A stretch of 64,000 nt of DNA from Sphingobacterium multivorum. GTDB taxonomy: Bacteria; Bacteroidota; Bacteroidia; Sphingobacteriales; Sphingobacteriaceae. Shown here in pieces: positions 46,384-54,975 of the stretch; positions within the stretch are counted from its first letter, which is position 1; each line of letters begins with the position of its first letter. Where the stretch lies: positions 3,224,001 to 3,288,000 of the forward strand of contig NZ_CP154261.1 of assembly GCF_039511225.1 (NCBI RefSeq), written 5' to 3'. Below the pieces are notes generated by a model. The model saw only the letters and a list, made by a program, of their open reading frames with translations. It did no database searches and was not told where the DNA came from. The position numbers and the translations under genes were made by a program.

Positions 46384-47589
46384 TTATTGTAGAATCCCAA
46401 TCTTTTGCATGCATGCTCTCATTTTTTGATAAGTGCGCTCAATGTCTTGATCTAGGCCAATGGAAAACCTGATCAATCCATCGGAAATACCCATCTTTAA
46501 GCGCTCTTCTTCAGGAATTTCTGATGACGTAGAACTACCTGAACAGGAGAATAGTGTCTTATAGAATCCTAGGCTGACGGCTAAATACCCTAAATTTTCA
46601 GCCTGCATCAGTTCCATTAATTCATTGGCTTTTTCAGTGGTTTCCACATCAACAGTCATTAAGCCTCCAAAACCATAGGTCTTATGCATCATGCTTTTCA
46701 TTAATTCATGATCTCGATGCGAATGTAAGCCCGGATAAGATACCTTTAGTCCATCTTTCTCAAACCGTTCGGCAAGATACATCGCATTATAGCTATGTTG
46801 TCTCATCCGTATATGAAGTGTTCTTAAATTCTTCAATATACTCGCCGAACGTAAGCTGTCCATCGTTGGTCCCAATAACATACAGGACCCAGTGTTCACA
46901 TTTTTCGTTTCATTAATAAACTCCTGACTTCCGCAATAAACCCCACCTACTGTATCGCTACTGCCATTAATAAATTTCGTTAGACTATGGATGACAAGGT
47001 CTGCTCCCAAAAGTATTGGCGATATAGACAACGGAGAAAACGTATTGTCGACAATCAGTTTTAGCTTGTATTTTTTACAGATGGCTGAAAGTTTTCTTAA
47101 GTCCGCCACATGCAATAAAGGGTTGCTCACGCTTTCGCAATACAGCACCTTTGTATTAGGTCTTATCGATCTTTCGATTTCGTGGGCATCATTAATATCC
47201 AAAAATGTTGTCTCAATCTGGAAAGGTGGGAGAAAATTTTTGAGAAAGGCATAAGTTCCACCGTAGATCGTCCTACTGGAAATGATATGGTCGCCGCTTT
47301 TACATAACTGTAAAAGAACTGTTGTGATCGCTCCCATACCCGAAGATGTTACATTGGCCGCAGCGGTATTCTCCATTTTTGCTAAAGCTTGCGCCAAATA
47401 CAAATTCATTGGCGACGAATGTCTTGAATAGAGATAACAACCCTCTGCGTTCCCTTCAAATGTGTCGAACATTTTTTTAGCGGAAAGAAAGGTATAGGTA
47501 GAACTGTCTGAAATTGATGGATTCACACCTCCAAACTCACCAAAGTATTGCAAATCTTGAATTTCATTTGCAGCGTTAAAATTATCCAT
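46384..47589 (-). CDS. Cys/Met metabolism PLP-dependent enzyme
   Basis: 401 residues of the cystathionine gamma-synthase/methionine gamma-lyase family. Seen: YSRHSSPMNLYLAQALAKME at the substrate-entry region, SSGMGAITTVLLQL, the Asp-containing LIVDNTFSPLS and the PLP-lysine in VIHSLTKFINGSSD. The product cannot be fixed between methionine gamma-lyase, cystathionine lyase and an O-acyl-homoserine sulfhydrylase. It is divergent from an Lrp-type regulator with Lrp-like boxes between, so amino-acid-controlled breakdown is a good guess. Confidence 0.88.
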   Translation of the reverse strand: MDNFNAANEIQDLQYFGEFGGVNPSISDSSTYTFLSAKKMFDTFEGNAEGCYLYSRHSSPMNLYLAQALAKMENTAAANVTSSGMGAITTVLLQLCKSGDHIISSRTIYGGTYAFLKNFLPPFQIETTFLDINDAHEIERSIRPNTKVLYCESVSNPLLHVADLRKLSAICKKYKLKLIVDNTFSPLSISPILLGADLVIHSLTKFINGSSDTVGGVYCGSQEFINETKNVNTGSCMLLGPTMDSLRSASILKNLRTLHIRMRQHSYNAMYLAERFEKDGLKVSYPGLHSHRDHELMKSMMHKTYGFGGLMTVDVETTEKANELMELMQAENLGYLAVSLGFYKTLFSCSGSSTSSEIPEEERLKMGISDGLIRFSIGLDQDIERTYQKMRACMQKIGILQ

Positions 47590-47616
47590 ATTTTTATCTT
47601 TAAAATTGAGATATTT

Positions 47617-47662
47617 TAGATTATATTACAAGTGATTTTACTTATATTAGAATATAAATCTA
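47617..47662. promoter_or_regulatory. Two Lrp-like boxes
   Basis: TAGATTATATTACAA (47617-47631) and TAGAATATAAATCTA (47648-47662) match 12 and 13 of 15 positions of the E. coli Lrp consensus YAGHAWATTWTDCTR. They are 31 bp apart, about three helical turns. They lie between the PLP enzyme and the Lrp gene. Confidence 0.5.
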
Positions 47663-47733
47663 TTATATCAACGATAATTAGTTAAAACATCTGAATACTT
47701 TAAAAACTGATAACAAATACAAAAAAATAATCT

Positions 47734-48192
47734 ATGCACTTCGACGAAATTGACCTTAAGTTATTGCGTTTTCTCCAAGAAGATGCGAAACAAACGACCA
47801 AAGAACTGTCCTACAAGCTAAGCTTGTCGGTGACAGCAGTCTATGAGAGAGTCCGCAAGCTCGAAAATACGGGAATTATCGCAGGCTATGTCGCCATACT
47901 TGATAAAAAGAAGATAGCAAAAGATTTCCTCGTATTATGCCACGTAAAATTAACACAGCACAAAAAGGAGTATATCTTACAGTTTGAAAAAGAGGTCATG
48001 AACCTTCAAGAGGTAACCGAGTGTTTTCACGTGAGTGGCGACTACGATTATATCCTCAAGATTTGTGTCAAGGACATGGCAGACTATCGCAGCTTTATGT
48101 TAACAAAACTAACTAGCTTACAGCATATTGCAAGCACCCATAGTTCCTTTATGATCGCTGAGGTAAAAAATACATTGGTAATAGATCTGTAA
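47734..48192 (+). CDS. Lrp/AsnC family regulator
   Basis: 152 residues: an N-terminal HTH (DEIDLKLLRFLQEDAKQTTKELSYKLSLSVTAVYERVRKLE), then the AsnC/RAM ligand domain with VTECFHVSGDYDYILKI. Such proteins form octamers that respond to amino acids. The divergent PLP enzyme is the likely target. Its stop is 6 bases from the stop of the converging bestrophin gene. Confidence 0.92.
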   Translation: MHFDEIDLKLLRFLQEDAKQTTKELSYKLSLSVTAVYERVRKLENTGIIAGYVAILDKKKIAKDFLVLCHVKLTQHKKEYILQFEKEVMNLQEVTECFHVSGDYDYILKICVKDMADYRSFMLTKLTSLQHIASTHSSFMIAEVKNTLVIDL

Positions 48193-48198
48193 GAAGTT

Positions 48199-49221
48199 CT
48201 AAACCAACACACCGTTTTTCGATGCAATAGCTTCCGGAAGATCCTCATCTCCCACCATCTGCAATAAATCAATTTCAATGGTCCTACAAATGGAAAGCAT
48301 CGGTACATCAAACATCAGACCTCCAAAAGGATTTTCGGTATAATCGCCGACCAATTCCATTACAATATAAATCCATCCTATGACAACGCAAAAAGGAATA
48401 CTGGTCCAGATACCCCAGTCCCCTAATTTCGCAAATTCATTCACGAGGCCCAAAGGAAGTAGAATGATTAAAATAACATTGAAGACAAAGGCTGTACTGG
48501 CAAACTGCCTAGGTGATGGAAATTTTTTGATCCTTTCTGCCTGTCCTTGATAATCGTAAAATTGATTCAGGCAATTCTGCAGTTGCGTTTGGTTAAAATC
48601 CGAAATAATCTGATCATTTTTCAACGCATTCACTTCTTTTGCTTGTTTAGAAATCAAATAAGTCGCAAAATTTTTATATTCGCTCTGCAACTTAAACTCC
48701 TCCGCAGAAAGATATTTACGCAAAAAAATCGAAGTTCTACTATAATCTGGAAAGCCAGCCTTTATCAACCTGTTCCGTTTCACATTCATTGAACCAAAAT
48801 GTTTTTTCATGCTGATATGCTCCCACTCTGTCGGGACCAACAACTGCTCACGAAAAGTATAGAGCCAGGCAATGTGACGATAAGCGATTCTTTTCCTCCG
48901 TTCCTCCAAATCGGTATGATCACCGTCTTGGGTATCAAAAGCATATAACATAGCCGTGAACGAACGACTTGAATTGACAATTCCACCCCAGATTTTTCGG
49001 GCTTCCCAAAGCCTGTCATAGGCTTGATTATTTTTAAAACCAACGTAAAAAGATTCGGCCGTTCCGATTAATGCCAATGGCACCCACGGAATTATCATCC
49101 ACTGCCAATTGAAAAAATAATAAATGACCGCCACCAAAGAACACCAAAGCGTCAGCCATATTAAATGTGCGCCCGCTAAATTAAATATTTGTCGATAGTT
49201 GAAATACTTGGTTGTGATCAT
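48199..49221 (-). CDS. Bestrophin family protein
   Basis: 340 residues from ATG 49221; the ATG at 49266 adds 15 unlikely residues. UPF0187/bestrophin features: ITTKYFNYRQIFNLAGAHLIWLTLW, FRNNQAYDRLWEARKIWGGIVN-like block (FKNNQAYDRLWEARKIWG) and ENPFGGLMFDVPM with the conserved (N)PF. Bacterial bestrophins form pentameric channels for ions such as Na+ or Cl-. Single gene. Confidence 0.9.
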   Translation of the reverse strand: MITTKYFNYRQIFNLAGAHLIWLTLWCSLVAVIYYFFNWQWMIIPWVPLALIGTAESFYVGFKNNQAYDRLWEARKIWGGIVNSSRSFTAMLYAFDTQDGDHTDLEERRKRIAYRHIAWLYTFREQLLVPTEWEHISMKKHFGSMNVKRNRLIKAGFPDYSRTSIFLRKYLSAEEFKLQSEYKNFATYLISKQAKEVNALKNDQIISDFNQTQLQNCLNQFYDYQGQAERIKKFPSPRQFASTAFVFNVILIILLPLGLVNEFAKLGDWGIWTSIPFCVVIGWIYIVMELVGDYTENPFGGLMFDVPMLSICRTIEIDLLQMVGDEDLPEAIASKNGVLV

Positions 49222-49488
49222 AAAAAGTAAATATCTTCCTTTATTAAAAACGCTATGAAAGTACAATTTAAATTGTAACTGTCCAATACTTCAAATTGTT
49301 TTCGGCATAACGACATTTTATCAACTAATTTCATCGCGATAGATAGGTCCAACAACTACAACAATCTTACGTTCATCATGCAGTACTGATTAATAAACAC
49401 GTATAAAGCACTATTGTATAATTTTATGCATTTGATTAATTTTAATCTTACGGATAAAAACAATTGCCAAACATATAACAAGGATACG
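49222..49488. other. Intergenic region
   Basis: About 265 A/T-rich bases between divergent genes. No gene or clear regulatory element seen. Confidence 0.4.
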
Positions 49489-50025
49489 ATGAAGATAAAA
49501 GCACTTACATTAAATATAGGTCTTTTCCTTTTTGCTGCAACGACTTTCGCGCAAAATAAAGCCGACTTAAAATCATTGTTAAATAAAAACAGTGAATTTG
49601 TATTTCCACAGACAGTGGATAAAATTGCCGCTACATTGAATGTGAAAACAGAATTCTATGAAGATGCCAACGAAGAAAAGTATGCAAAATGGATCACAAA
49701 ATTCGGTTTAGAACTTTATAGCAATTATGGGGCTGATAAATCCGTCAATGAACTATTTTTTGATATACCAGAAGACAAGTTTTTGATTGTCGAAGGATTG
49801 CCTTTTGATCTGGCAATCAATAAAACAACAGTCAAAGAGGCTCTTTCAAAATTCAGCCAACACGATGTCAAAAAGCAAAAACTTGATGCGGGAAGCTCGT
49901 TTCCGGGCGGTACCAGACTGACGATGAAAACAGGAACACATTTTACCACCCTACTTTTCGATAGCAAAAATCTGTTAAAGTTCATAGGCTTGACCACCTC
50001 TTTAATTGACCCCGCTGCCAATTAA
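49489..50025 (+). CDS. Secreted protein of unknown function
   Basis: 178 residues from ATG 49489, which has an AAGGA site 4-9 bases upstream and opens a signal peptide (MKIKALTLNIGLFLFAATTFAQ). The body is hydrophilic, mixed alpha/beta, with no Cys and no motif that I recognise (KFGLELYSNYGADKSVNELFF, FPGGTRLTMKTGTHFTTL). A periplasmic location is likely. A hairpin TTGACCCC/GGGGTCAA spans its stop. It converges with the GMC operon. Confidence 0.65.
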   Translation: MKIKALTLNIGLFLFAATTFAQNKADLKSLLNKNSEFVFPQTVDKIAATLNVKTEFYEDANEEKYAKWITKFGLELYSNYGADKSVNELFFDIPEDKFLIVEGLPFDLAINKTTVKEALSKFSQHDVKKQKLDAGSSFPGGTRLTMKTGTHFTTLLFDSKNLLKFIGLTTSLIDPAAN

Positions 50026-50063
50026 GGACAAGGGGTCAATATCAAATTTATACGATTTATTAG

Positions 50064-50633
50064 CTAGGTTGCCCAGGCATGATCACCCTTTTGATAAGGG
50101 AAATCGCCATCATATTTCCCAGGGATTTTCACATAACGGAATACTTCCGTCGCTCCCAATTTTGAGCTAAAAAATGTAAGGAGAGTAAGCTGTTTAAACA
50201 GGGTGAAAAAATGAGGCAGATCGTTAGCGGATTTCTTTTCATCATAATCCTGCGCTTCCTTGTCCAAAATATCGACAAAGGCCGTTTGGTCTTTCTTTTC
50301 AAGTTGCTGAAAATTACGTCCAAATTCTTTCTTGGCACGTTCGTCAATTCCAGCTGTTCCGGTCAGAAAGACCTGCTGTTCTTCAGGTTTATAGCAGTCT
50401 CGCACCAGAACGGGAATCTCAGAACCTACACCAGCTTCTTTCGCTCCCGGAGTAGTGGTCTTGGGAAGAATGGCCTCAGCGAGATCGCCAAAAAAATCGA
50501 TTGATTTTGGATCAAAAAGCATTTCTATATCTTTCGAAGCAGACCTTTGGCATCCTTCCAAAAATAAGGGAGCGCCAATAACTGTTCCGCCCATGAGCAT
50601 GGCTACACGTTGTATTGCTTCTCGTCTATTCAT
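50064..50633 (-). CDS. Gluconate 2-dehydrogenase subunit 3 family protein
   Basis: 189 residues. A twin-arginine signal with a lipobox-like end (MNRREAIQRVAMLMGGTVIG...FLEGC) suggests Tat export and lipidation. The body (DFFGDLAEAILPKTTTPGAKEAGVGSEI) is the subunit-3 family, which escorts or stabilises the catalytic GMC partner. It begins 21 bases after that partner's gene, in the same operon. No cytochrome subunit is encoded next to it, so the electron acceptor is unknown. Confidence 0.88.
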   Translation of the reverse strand: MNRREAIQRVAMLMGGTVIGAPLFLEGCQRSASKDIEMLFDPKSIDFFGDLAEAILPKTTTPGAKEAGVGSEIPVLVRDCYKPEEQQVFLTGTAGIDERAKKEFGRNFQQLEKKDQTAFVDILDKEAQDYDEKKSANDLPHFFTLFKQLTLLTFFSSKLGATEVFRYVKIPGKYDGDFPYQKGDHAWAT

Positions 50634-50654
50634 AACTATTACATCATAAAATAA

Positions 50655-52343
50655 TTAAAGATTCCCTTTTTTTAATTCATTTACAGCAAAATCTACTGCC
50701 CTTGCAGTAAATGCCATATAGGTAAGCGATGGATTCACACAGGAAGAAGAAGTCATAAAGGCCCCGTCTGTCACAAAAACATTTTTAGCATCCCATACTT
50801 GGTTAAACTTGTTTAATACCGATGTTTTCGGATCATTCCCCATGCGCGCTGTTCCCATTTCATGAATTCCCTGTCCCATACTAAACCCGTTGTCGTAGGT
50901 TGTTACATCTTTGACACCGATAGATTCTAACATTTCCTTCATTTCATTGCTTGCATCAACCCTTATTTTCCGCTCGTTATCCTTAATCTCTGCGTCTATT
51001 GCCAATACGGGAAGTCCCCATTTATCTTTTACCGATGAATCCAATAGGACTTTATTTTCGTGATATGGGAGTATTTCACCAAACGCGCTGAAACCCACTC
51101 CCCAGCTGCCCGGCTCGGCGATAGCATCTTTCCAAGCGCCGCCCACGCTCTTATTATCGACCTTACCCGACCATTGTCCCCTCGAAGCCCCGCCTTGATA
51201 CCCAAAACCACGTACGTAATCTCTCTTCTTGGTATCGCCGGCAATATTGGCAAATCGGGGCACATATAATCCATTGGCCCGTCGACCAAAAATATATTTA
51301 TCCTCAAATCCGTCTACTCTTCCCCCAGCCCCACTATTTAACATGTGATCCATCAGGTTATGTCCCAGTTCGCCACTACTGCTTCCAAGACCACCCTCCC
51401 ATACATCAGTAGCGGAATTCATTAAGACCCAGGTGGAATTTAACGTTGAAGCACATACAAAGACGATTTTAGCAAAATACTCGTAGGTTTGATTCGTCTC
51501 CGCATCAACAATTTCTACTCCTTTAGCTTTCTGGGTATCACGATCGTAAATAATACTCTTTACAATTGAAAATGGCCGTAAGGTAAGGTTTCCTGTCTTC
51601 ACTGCTGCGGGCAATGTTGCAGATTGTGTGCTAAAGTAAGCGCCGAAATTGCAACCCAACCAACATTTATTTTGGTATTGGCAGTTAACACGGCCATGGT
51701 GGGGCACTGTTATGTTGGCTACCCGGCCAATTATAAAATGTCGTTTTCCCTGATAATGCGATTTTAAGCGCGCAGCAAGGTCTTTCTCCACAATATTCAT
51801 GTCCATGGGTGGCATAAATTCGCCATCAGGCAGCACGGCTATACCATCTTTATTACCCGAAATACCGGCAAATTTTTCAACGTGACTATACCAAGGTGCA
51901 ATATCTTTATAACGTACGGGCCAGTCAATGCCATGTCCGTCTCTGCTATTTGCTTCAAAATCAACATCCGACCAACGATAACTCTGCCGCCCCCACATAA
52001 GCGAACGCCCGCCAACGTGATAGCCCCGGAACCAATTAAAGGGTTTAATCTCCTTATACGGACTTTCTGTCTCATTAGTCCAAAAGTCGATGTTCCCTTC
52101 ATTCATCCATTGATTTTTAATTCCAAAAGGTAGGTAGTGCTGGGCGCGATCCAATGGCACCCGGCCCCGATGCGGAAAATCCCATGGATCTTTATTGGGT
52201 GATGGGTAATCTTTGATATGCTCAATATTGCGTCCTCTTTCTAACATAATGGTTTTAAGCCCACGCTCTGTTAGCTCCTTGGCTGCCCAGCCACCTGTGA
52301 TCCCAGACCCGATGACAATTGCATCATAAACATTATTTGCCAT
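50655..52343 (-). CDS. GMC family oxidoreductase
   Basis: 562 residues. The FAD-binding motif IGSGITGGWAAKELTERG opens the protein. The C-terminal catalytic region HEMGTARMGNDP and SSCVNPSLTYMAFTARA carries the His and Asn of GMC enzymes. CQYQNKCWLGCNFGAY gives a Cys-rich segment as in the glucoside 3-dehydrogenase and gluconate 2-dehydrogenase branch. It has no signal of its own and probably leaves the cell with the subunit-3 protein through Tat. It should oxidise a sugar or glycoside, perhaps to a 3-keto form. First gene of a minus-strand pair. Confidence 0.92.
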   Translation of the reverse strand: MANNVYDAIVIGSGITGGWAAKELTERGLKTIMLERGRNIEHIKDYPSPNKDPWDFPHRGRVPLDRAQHYLPFGIKNQWMNEGNIDFWTNETESPYKEIKPFNWFRGYHVGGRSLMWGRQSYRWSDVDFEANSRDGHGIDWPVRYKDIAPWYSHVEKFAGISGNKDGIAVLPDGEFMPPMDMNIVEKDLAARLKSHYQGKRHFIIGRVANITVPHHGRVNCQYQNKCWLGCNFGAYFSTQSATLPAAVKTGNLTLRPFSIVKSIIYDRDTQKAKGVEIVDAETNQTYEYFAKIVFVCASTLNSTWVLMNSATDVWEGGLGSSSGELGHNLMDHMLNSGAGGRVDGFEDKYIFGRRANGLYVPRFANIAGDTKKRDYVRGFGYQGGASRGQWSGKVDNKSVGGAWKDAIAEPGSWGVGFSAFGEILPYHENKVLLDSSVKDKWGLPVLAIDAEIKDNERKIRVDASNEMKEMLESIGVKDVTTYDNGFSMGQGIHEMGTARMGNDPKTSVLNKFNQVWDAKNVFVTDGAFMTSSSCVNPSLTYMAFTARAVDFAVNELKKGNL

Positions 52344-52665
52344 TTATTTATAATTGGTTTATTGGGTTATTAAGTCTACTTCACAATCAAGCGCCACACA
52401 GGTGCCTGACAGCTTTATCTTGTTTAGACGAGGCATTCTTATATTATTTGGAAAGCGTAAGAATGGATCGTCTAGACAAGTTTAAGGTTTTTTTTTGATT
52501 TTATTGCAACCGGTTGCAAATTTTTGTAATATTGTATTAAACAAGCAGGTAGCTTGGATAACCAAATTATAATAGTATAAACGACAGACGCAGCCATTTC
52601 TTTAAACGTATTGGAATATTGATCTGTTTTGTACATAACGTAGTCTTTTTCTAAACGCAATACAT
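52344..52665. promoter_or_regulatory. Divergent promoter region with LacI-type palindrome
   Basis: Between the GMC operon and the isomerase operon. TTGCAACCGGTTGCAA at 52504-52519 is a perfect 16-bp palindrome with the central CG pair typical of LacI/GalR operators. It could control both directions. No regulator gene is adjacent. Confidence 0.7.
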
Positions 52666-53718
52666 ATGACAACAATTAAAGGCCCTGCCATCTTCCTCGC
52701 GCAGTTTATCGGTGATGAAGCGCCATTTAACTCCTTGGACTCTATCTGCCAGTGGGCTGCAGCACTTGGCTATAAGGGTATACAACTGCCCACCTTGGAT
52801 GCCCGTTTTATCGATCTAGAAAAAGCAGCGCTCGATAAAAGCTATGCACTTGATCTAAAAGCGAAAGTACAGTCTTTCGGATTGGAAATTACCGAACTTT
52901 CAACCCATCTCCAAGGGCAATTAGTGGCTGTAAATCCAAGTTTCGATGATCTATTTGATGCCTTTGCACCACAGCATTTACATGGTAATCCTCAAGCACG
53001 ACAACAGTGGGCGATCCAGCAATTAAAATATGCCGTACGAGCTTCCCACAATCTCGGGCTTAAAGCGCTGGCGACCTTTAGTGGAGCTTTTCTATGGCCA
53101 TTTATATACCCTTGGCCACAAAGACCCGCTAAATTGATCGAAACAGGTTTTGCTGAGCTTGCAAAATTATGGTTACCCATTCTTGATGAATGTGACCTGT
53201 ATGATGTCGACCTATGCTATGAATTACACCCTGGAGAAGATCTCCATGACGGTGCTACTTTTGACTTATTTCTCGAAAATGTAAATTATCACAAGCGGGC
53301 AAACATTCTCTATGATCCCTCCCATTTTGTCCTTCAATGTCTTGACTATCTTCAATTCATCGACATTTACCATGAACGAATTAAAATGTTCCATGTTAAA
53401 GATGCTGAATTCAATCCTTCTGGTCGTCAGGGCGTCTATGGTGGCTTCCAGAGCTGGCAGTCAAGAGCCGGTCGTTTTAGATCAATCGGTGATGGACAAG
53501 TGGATTTCAAATCCATATTTACCAAACTCACACAATATGATTATCAAGGCTGGGCAGTACTGGAATGGGAATGTGCATTCAAAAATGCTGAAGATGGTGC
53601 ACGGGAGGGCGCGCTGCATATTAAAGACTATATTATCCGTGTTACTGATAAGGCATTCGATAATTTTGCTGCCGTCGAAACCAATGATAGCCTTAACCGC
53701 AAACTATTGGGTTTGTAA
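52666..53718 (+). CDS. Sugar phosphate isomerase/epimerase
   Basis: 350 residues of the xylose-isomerase-like TIM barrel (AP endonuclease 2 group). Metal ligands are probable in LCYELHPGED, ILYDPSHFVLQ, MFHVKDAEF and AVLEWECAF. No signal peptide, so cytosolic. Together with the next gene (35 bases on) and the divergent GMC pair it fits a route for oxidised or 3-keto sugars. The exact reaction is unknown. Confidence 0.88.
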   Translation: MTTIKGPAIFLAQFIGDEAPFNSLDSICQWAAALGYKGIQLPTLDARFIDLEKAALDKSYALDLKAKVQSFGLEITELSTHLQGQLVAVNPSFDDLFDAFAPQHLHGNPQARQQWAIQQLKYAVRASHNLGLKALATFSGAFLWPFIYPWPQRPAKLIETGFAELAKLWLPILDECDLYDVDLCYELHPGEDLHDGATFDLFLENVNYHKRANILYDPSHFVLQCLDYLQFIDIYHERIKMFHVKDAEFNPSGRQGVYGGFQSWQSRAGRFRSIGDGQVDFKSIFTKLTQYDYQGWAVLEWECAFKNAEDGAREGALHIKDYIIRVTDKAFDNFAAVETNDSLNRKLLGL

Positions 53719-53752
53719 TTACGAAAGATATCCTCATTAAAAAATCAACTTT

Positions 53753-54910
53753 ATGCGCAATACAAAACTAAAAATGGGCATGATCGGCGGTGGAAAAAAT
53801 GCATTTATAGGGGCTGTACATCGCATGGCTGCTGGAATTGACGGTCAGATTGAATTATGTTGCGGAGCACTGAGTGCTGATCCACTTGTCGCAAAAGAAT
53901 CCGCTGCGCTTTTAGGGCTTCCAGAGGAAAGGAGCTATGGAAGTTATCGGGAAATGATTGTCGAGGAAAGTAAACGTCCGGCGGATGATCGCATGAACTT
54001 TGTGAGTATCGTCACGCCCAATTTTGCTCATTTCGAACCAGCAATGATGGCGCTGGAACATGGCTTCCATGTCGTGCTTGAAAAGCCGATGACTCTGACA
54101 ACAGAACAGGCCGAATTGCTCCAACAAAAAGTAGCGGAAACTGGACTAATACTCTGTGTCACATACACCTACTCTGCCTATCCGATGGTGAAACAAGCCC
54201 GTCATCTTGTCAAAGAGGGCCAATTAGGTTCGATTAGAAAAATTATGGTCGAGTATCCGCAGGGATGGCTAAGTAAGATGATCGAAAATAGTCCTTCTCT
54301 GGCCTTCTGGCGCACAGATCCTGAAAAGAGCGGAAAAAGTGGTTGTATGGGCGATATTGGGACACATGCTGCCCACCTAGCGGAATATATCTCCGGTTTA
54401 AAAATCACTAAAATGTGTGCCGATCTTCAAACATTTGTGACCGGAAGAAAGCTTGAAGATGACGGCAACATATTACTTGGATTTGAGAATGGAGCCACCG
54501 GCGTACTATCGGCATCCCAAGTTGCTGCAGGAGAAGAAAATGCGTTAAAAATTAGAGTATATGGTGAACTTGGGGGATTGGAATGGAACCAGCAGGATGC
54601 AAATACACTCATCTTTAAACAGCTCGATGCGCCAATCCAGCTATTTCGTGCAGGTCAGCAGTACCTTTCACCAATCGCCAAACATAACATTCGTCTACCG
54701 GCCGGTCACCCCGAAGGATATATCGAAGCATTTGCCAATATTTATAGAAATTTTGCAGCCACACTATTGGCATCAATGCAAGGTATAAAGCCGCGAGAAG
54801 AAGATACTGATTTTCCAACTGTAGCTGATGGTCTGCGTGGCATGAAGTTTCTAGAAACTGTAATTGCCTCGGGAAAATCCGAACAGAAATGGACCGATTT
54901 TATTCGTTAG
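53753..54910 (+). CDS. Gfo/Idh/MocA family oxidoreductase
   Basis: 385 residues. The N-terminal NAD(P)-binding motif is MGMIGGGKNAFIGAVHRMA, EKP occurs in VVLEKPMTL (catalytic-type Lys), and GDIGTHAAHLAEYISG supplies the Asp-x3-His of the active site. It oxidises or reduces a sugar derivative in the cytosol. It probably works after the TIM-barrel isomerase upstream. Confidence 0.92.
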   Translation: MRNTKLKMGMIGGGKNAFIGAVHRMAAGIDGQIELCCGALSADPLVAKESAALLGLPEERSYGSYREMIVEESKRPADDRMNFVSIVTPNFAHFEPAMMALEHGFHVVLEKPMTLTTEQAELLQQKVAETGLILCVTYTYSAYPMVKQARHLVKEGQLGSIRKIMVEYPQGWLSKMIENSPSLAFWRTDPEKSGKSGCMGDIGTHAAHLAEYISGLKITKMCADLQTFVTGRKLEDDGNILLGFENGATGVLSASQVAAGEENALKIRVYGELGGLEWNQQDANTLIFKQLDAPIQLFRAGQQYLSPIAKHNIRLPAGHPEGYIEAFANIYRNFAATLLASMQGIKPREEDTDFPTVADGLRGMKFLETVIASGKSEQKWTDFIR

Positions 54911-54929
54911 ATACATACTTGCCATAAGT

Positions 54930-54968
54930 AGCCAATGTCATTTGCTCCCTGAACAAACGGCATTGGCT
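54930..54968. terminator. Hairpin between converging genes
   Basis: AGCCAATG...CATTGGCT with an inner TTTG/CAAA stem. A T-rich tract follows on the plus strand. It lies 20 bases after the Gfo/Idh stop. Confidence 0.5.
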
Positions 54969-54975
54969 GCTCACT

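Noticed and set aside
50006..50039. Hairpin TTGACCCC/GGGGTCAA at the end of the secreted unknown gene
   Set aside because: It has a long loop and no T-tract, so it was not listed as a terminator.
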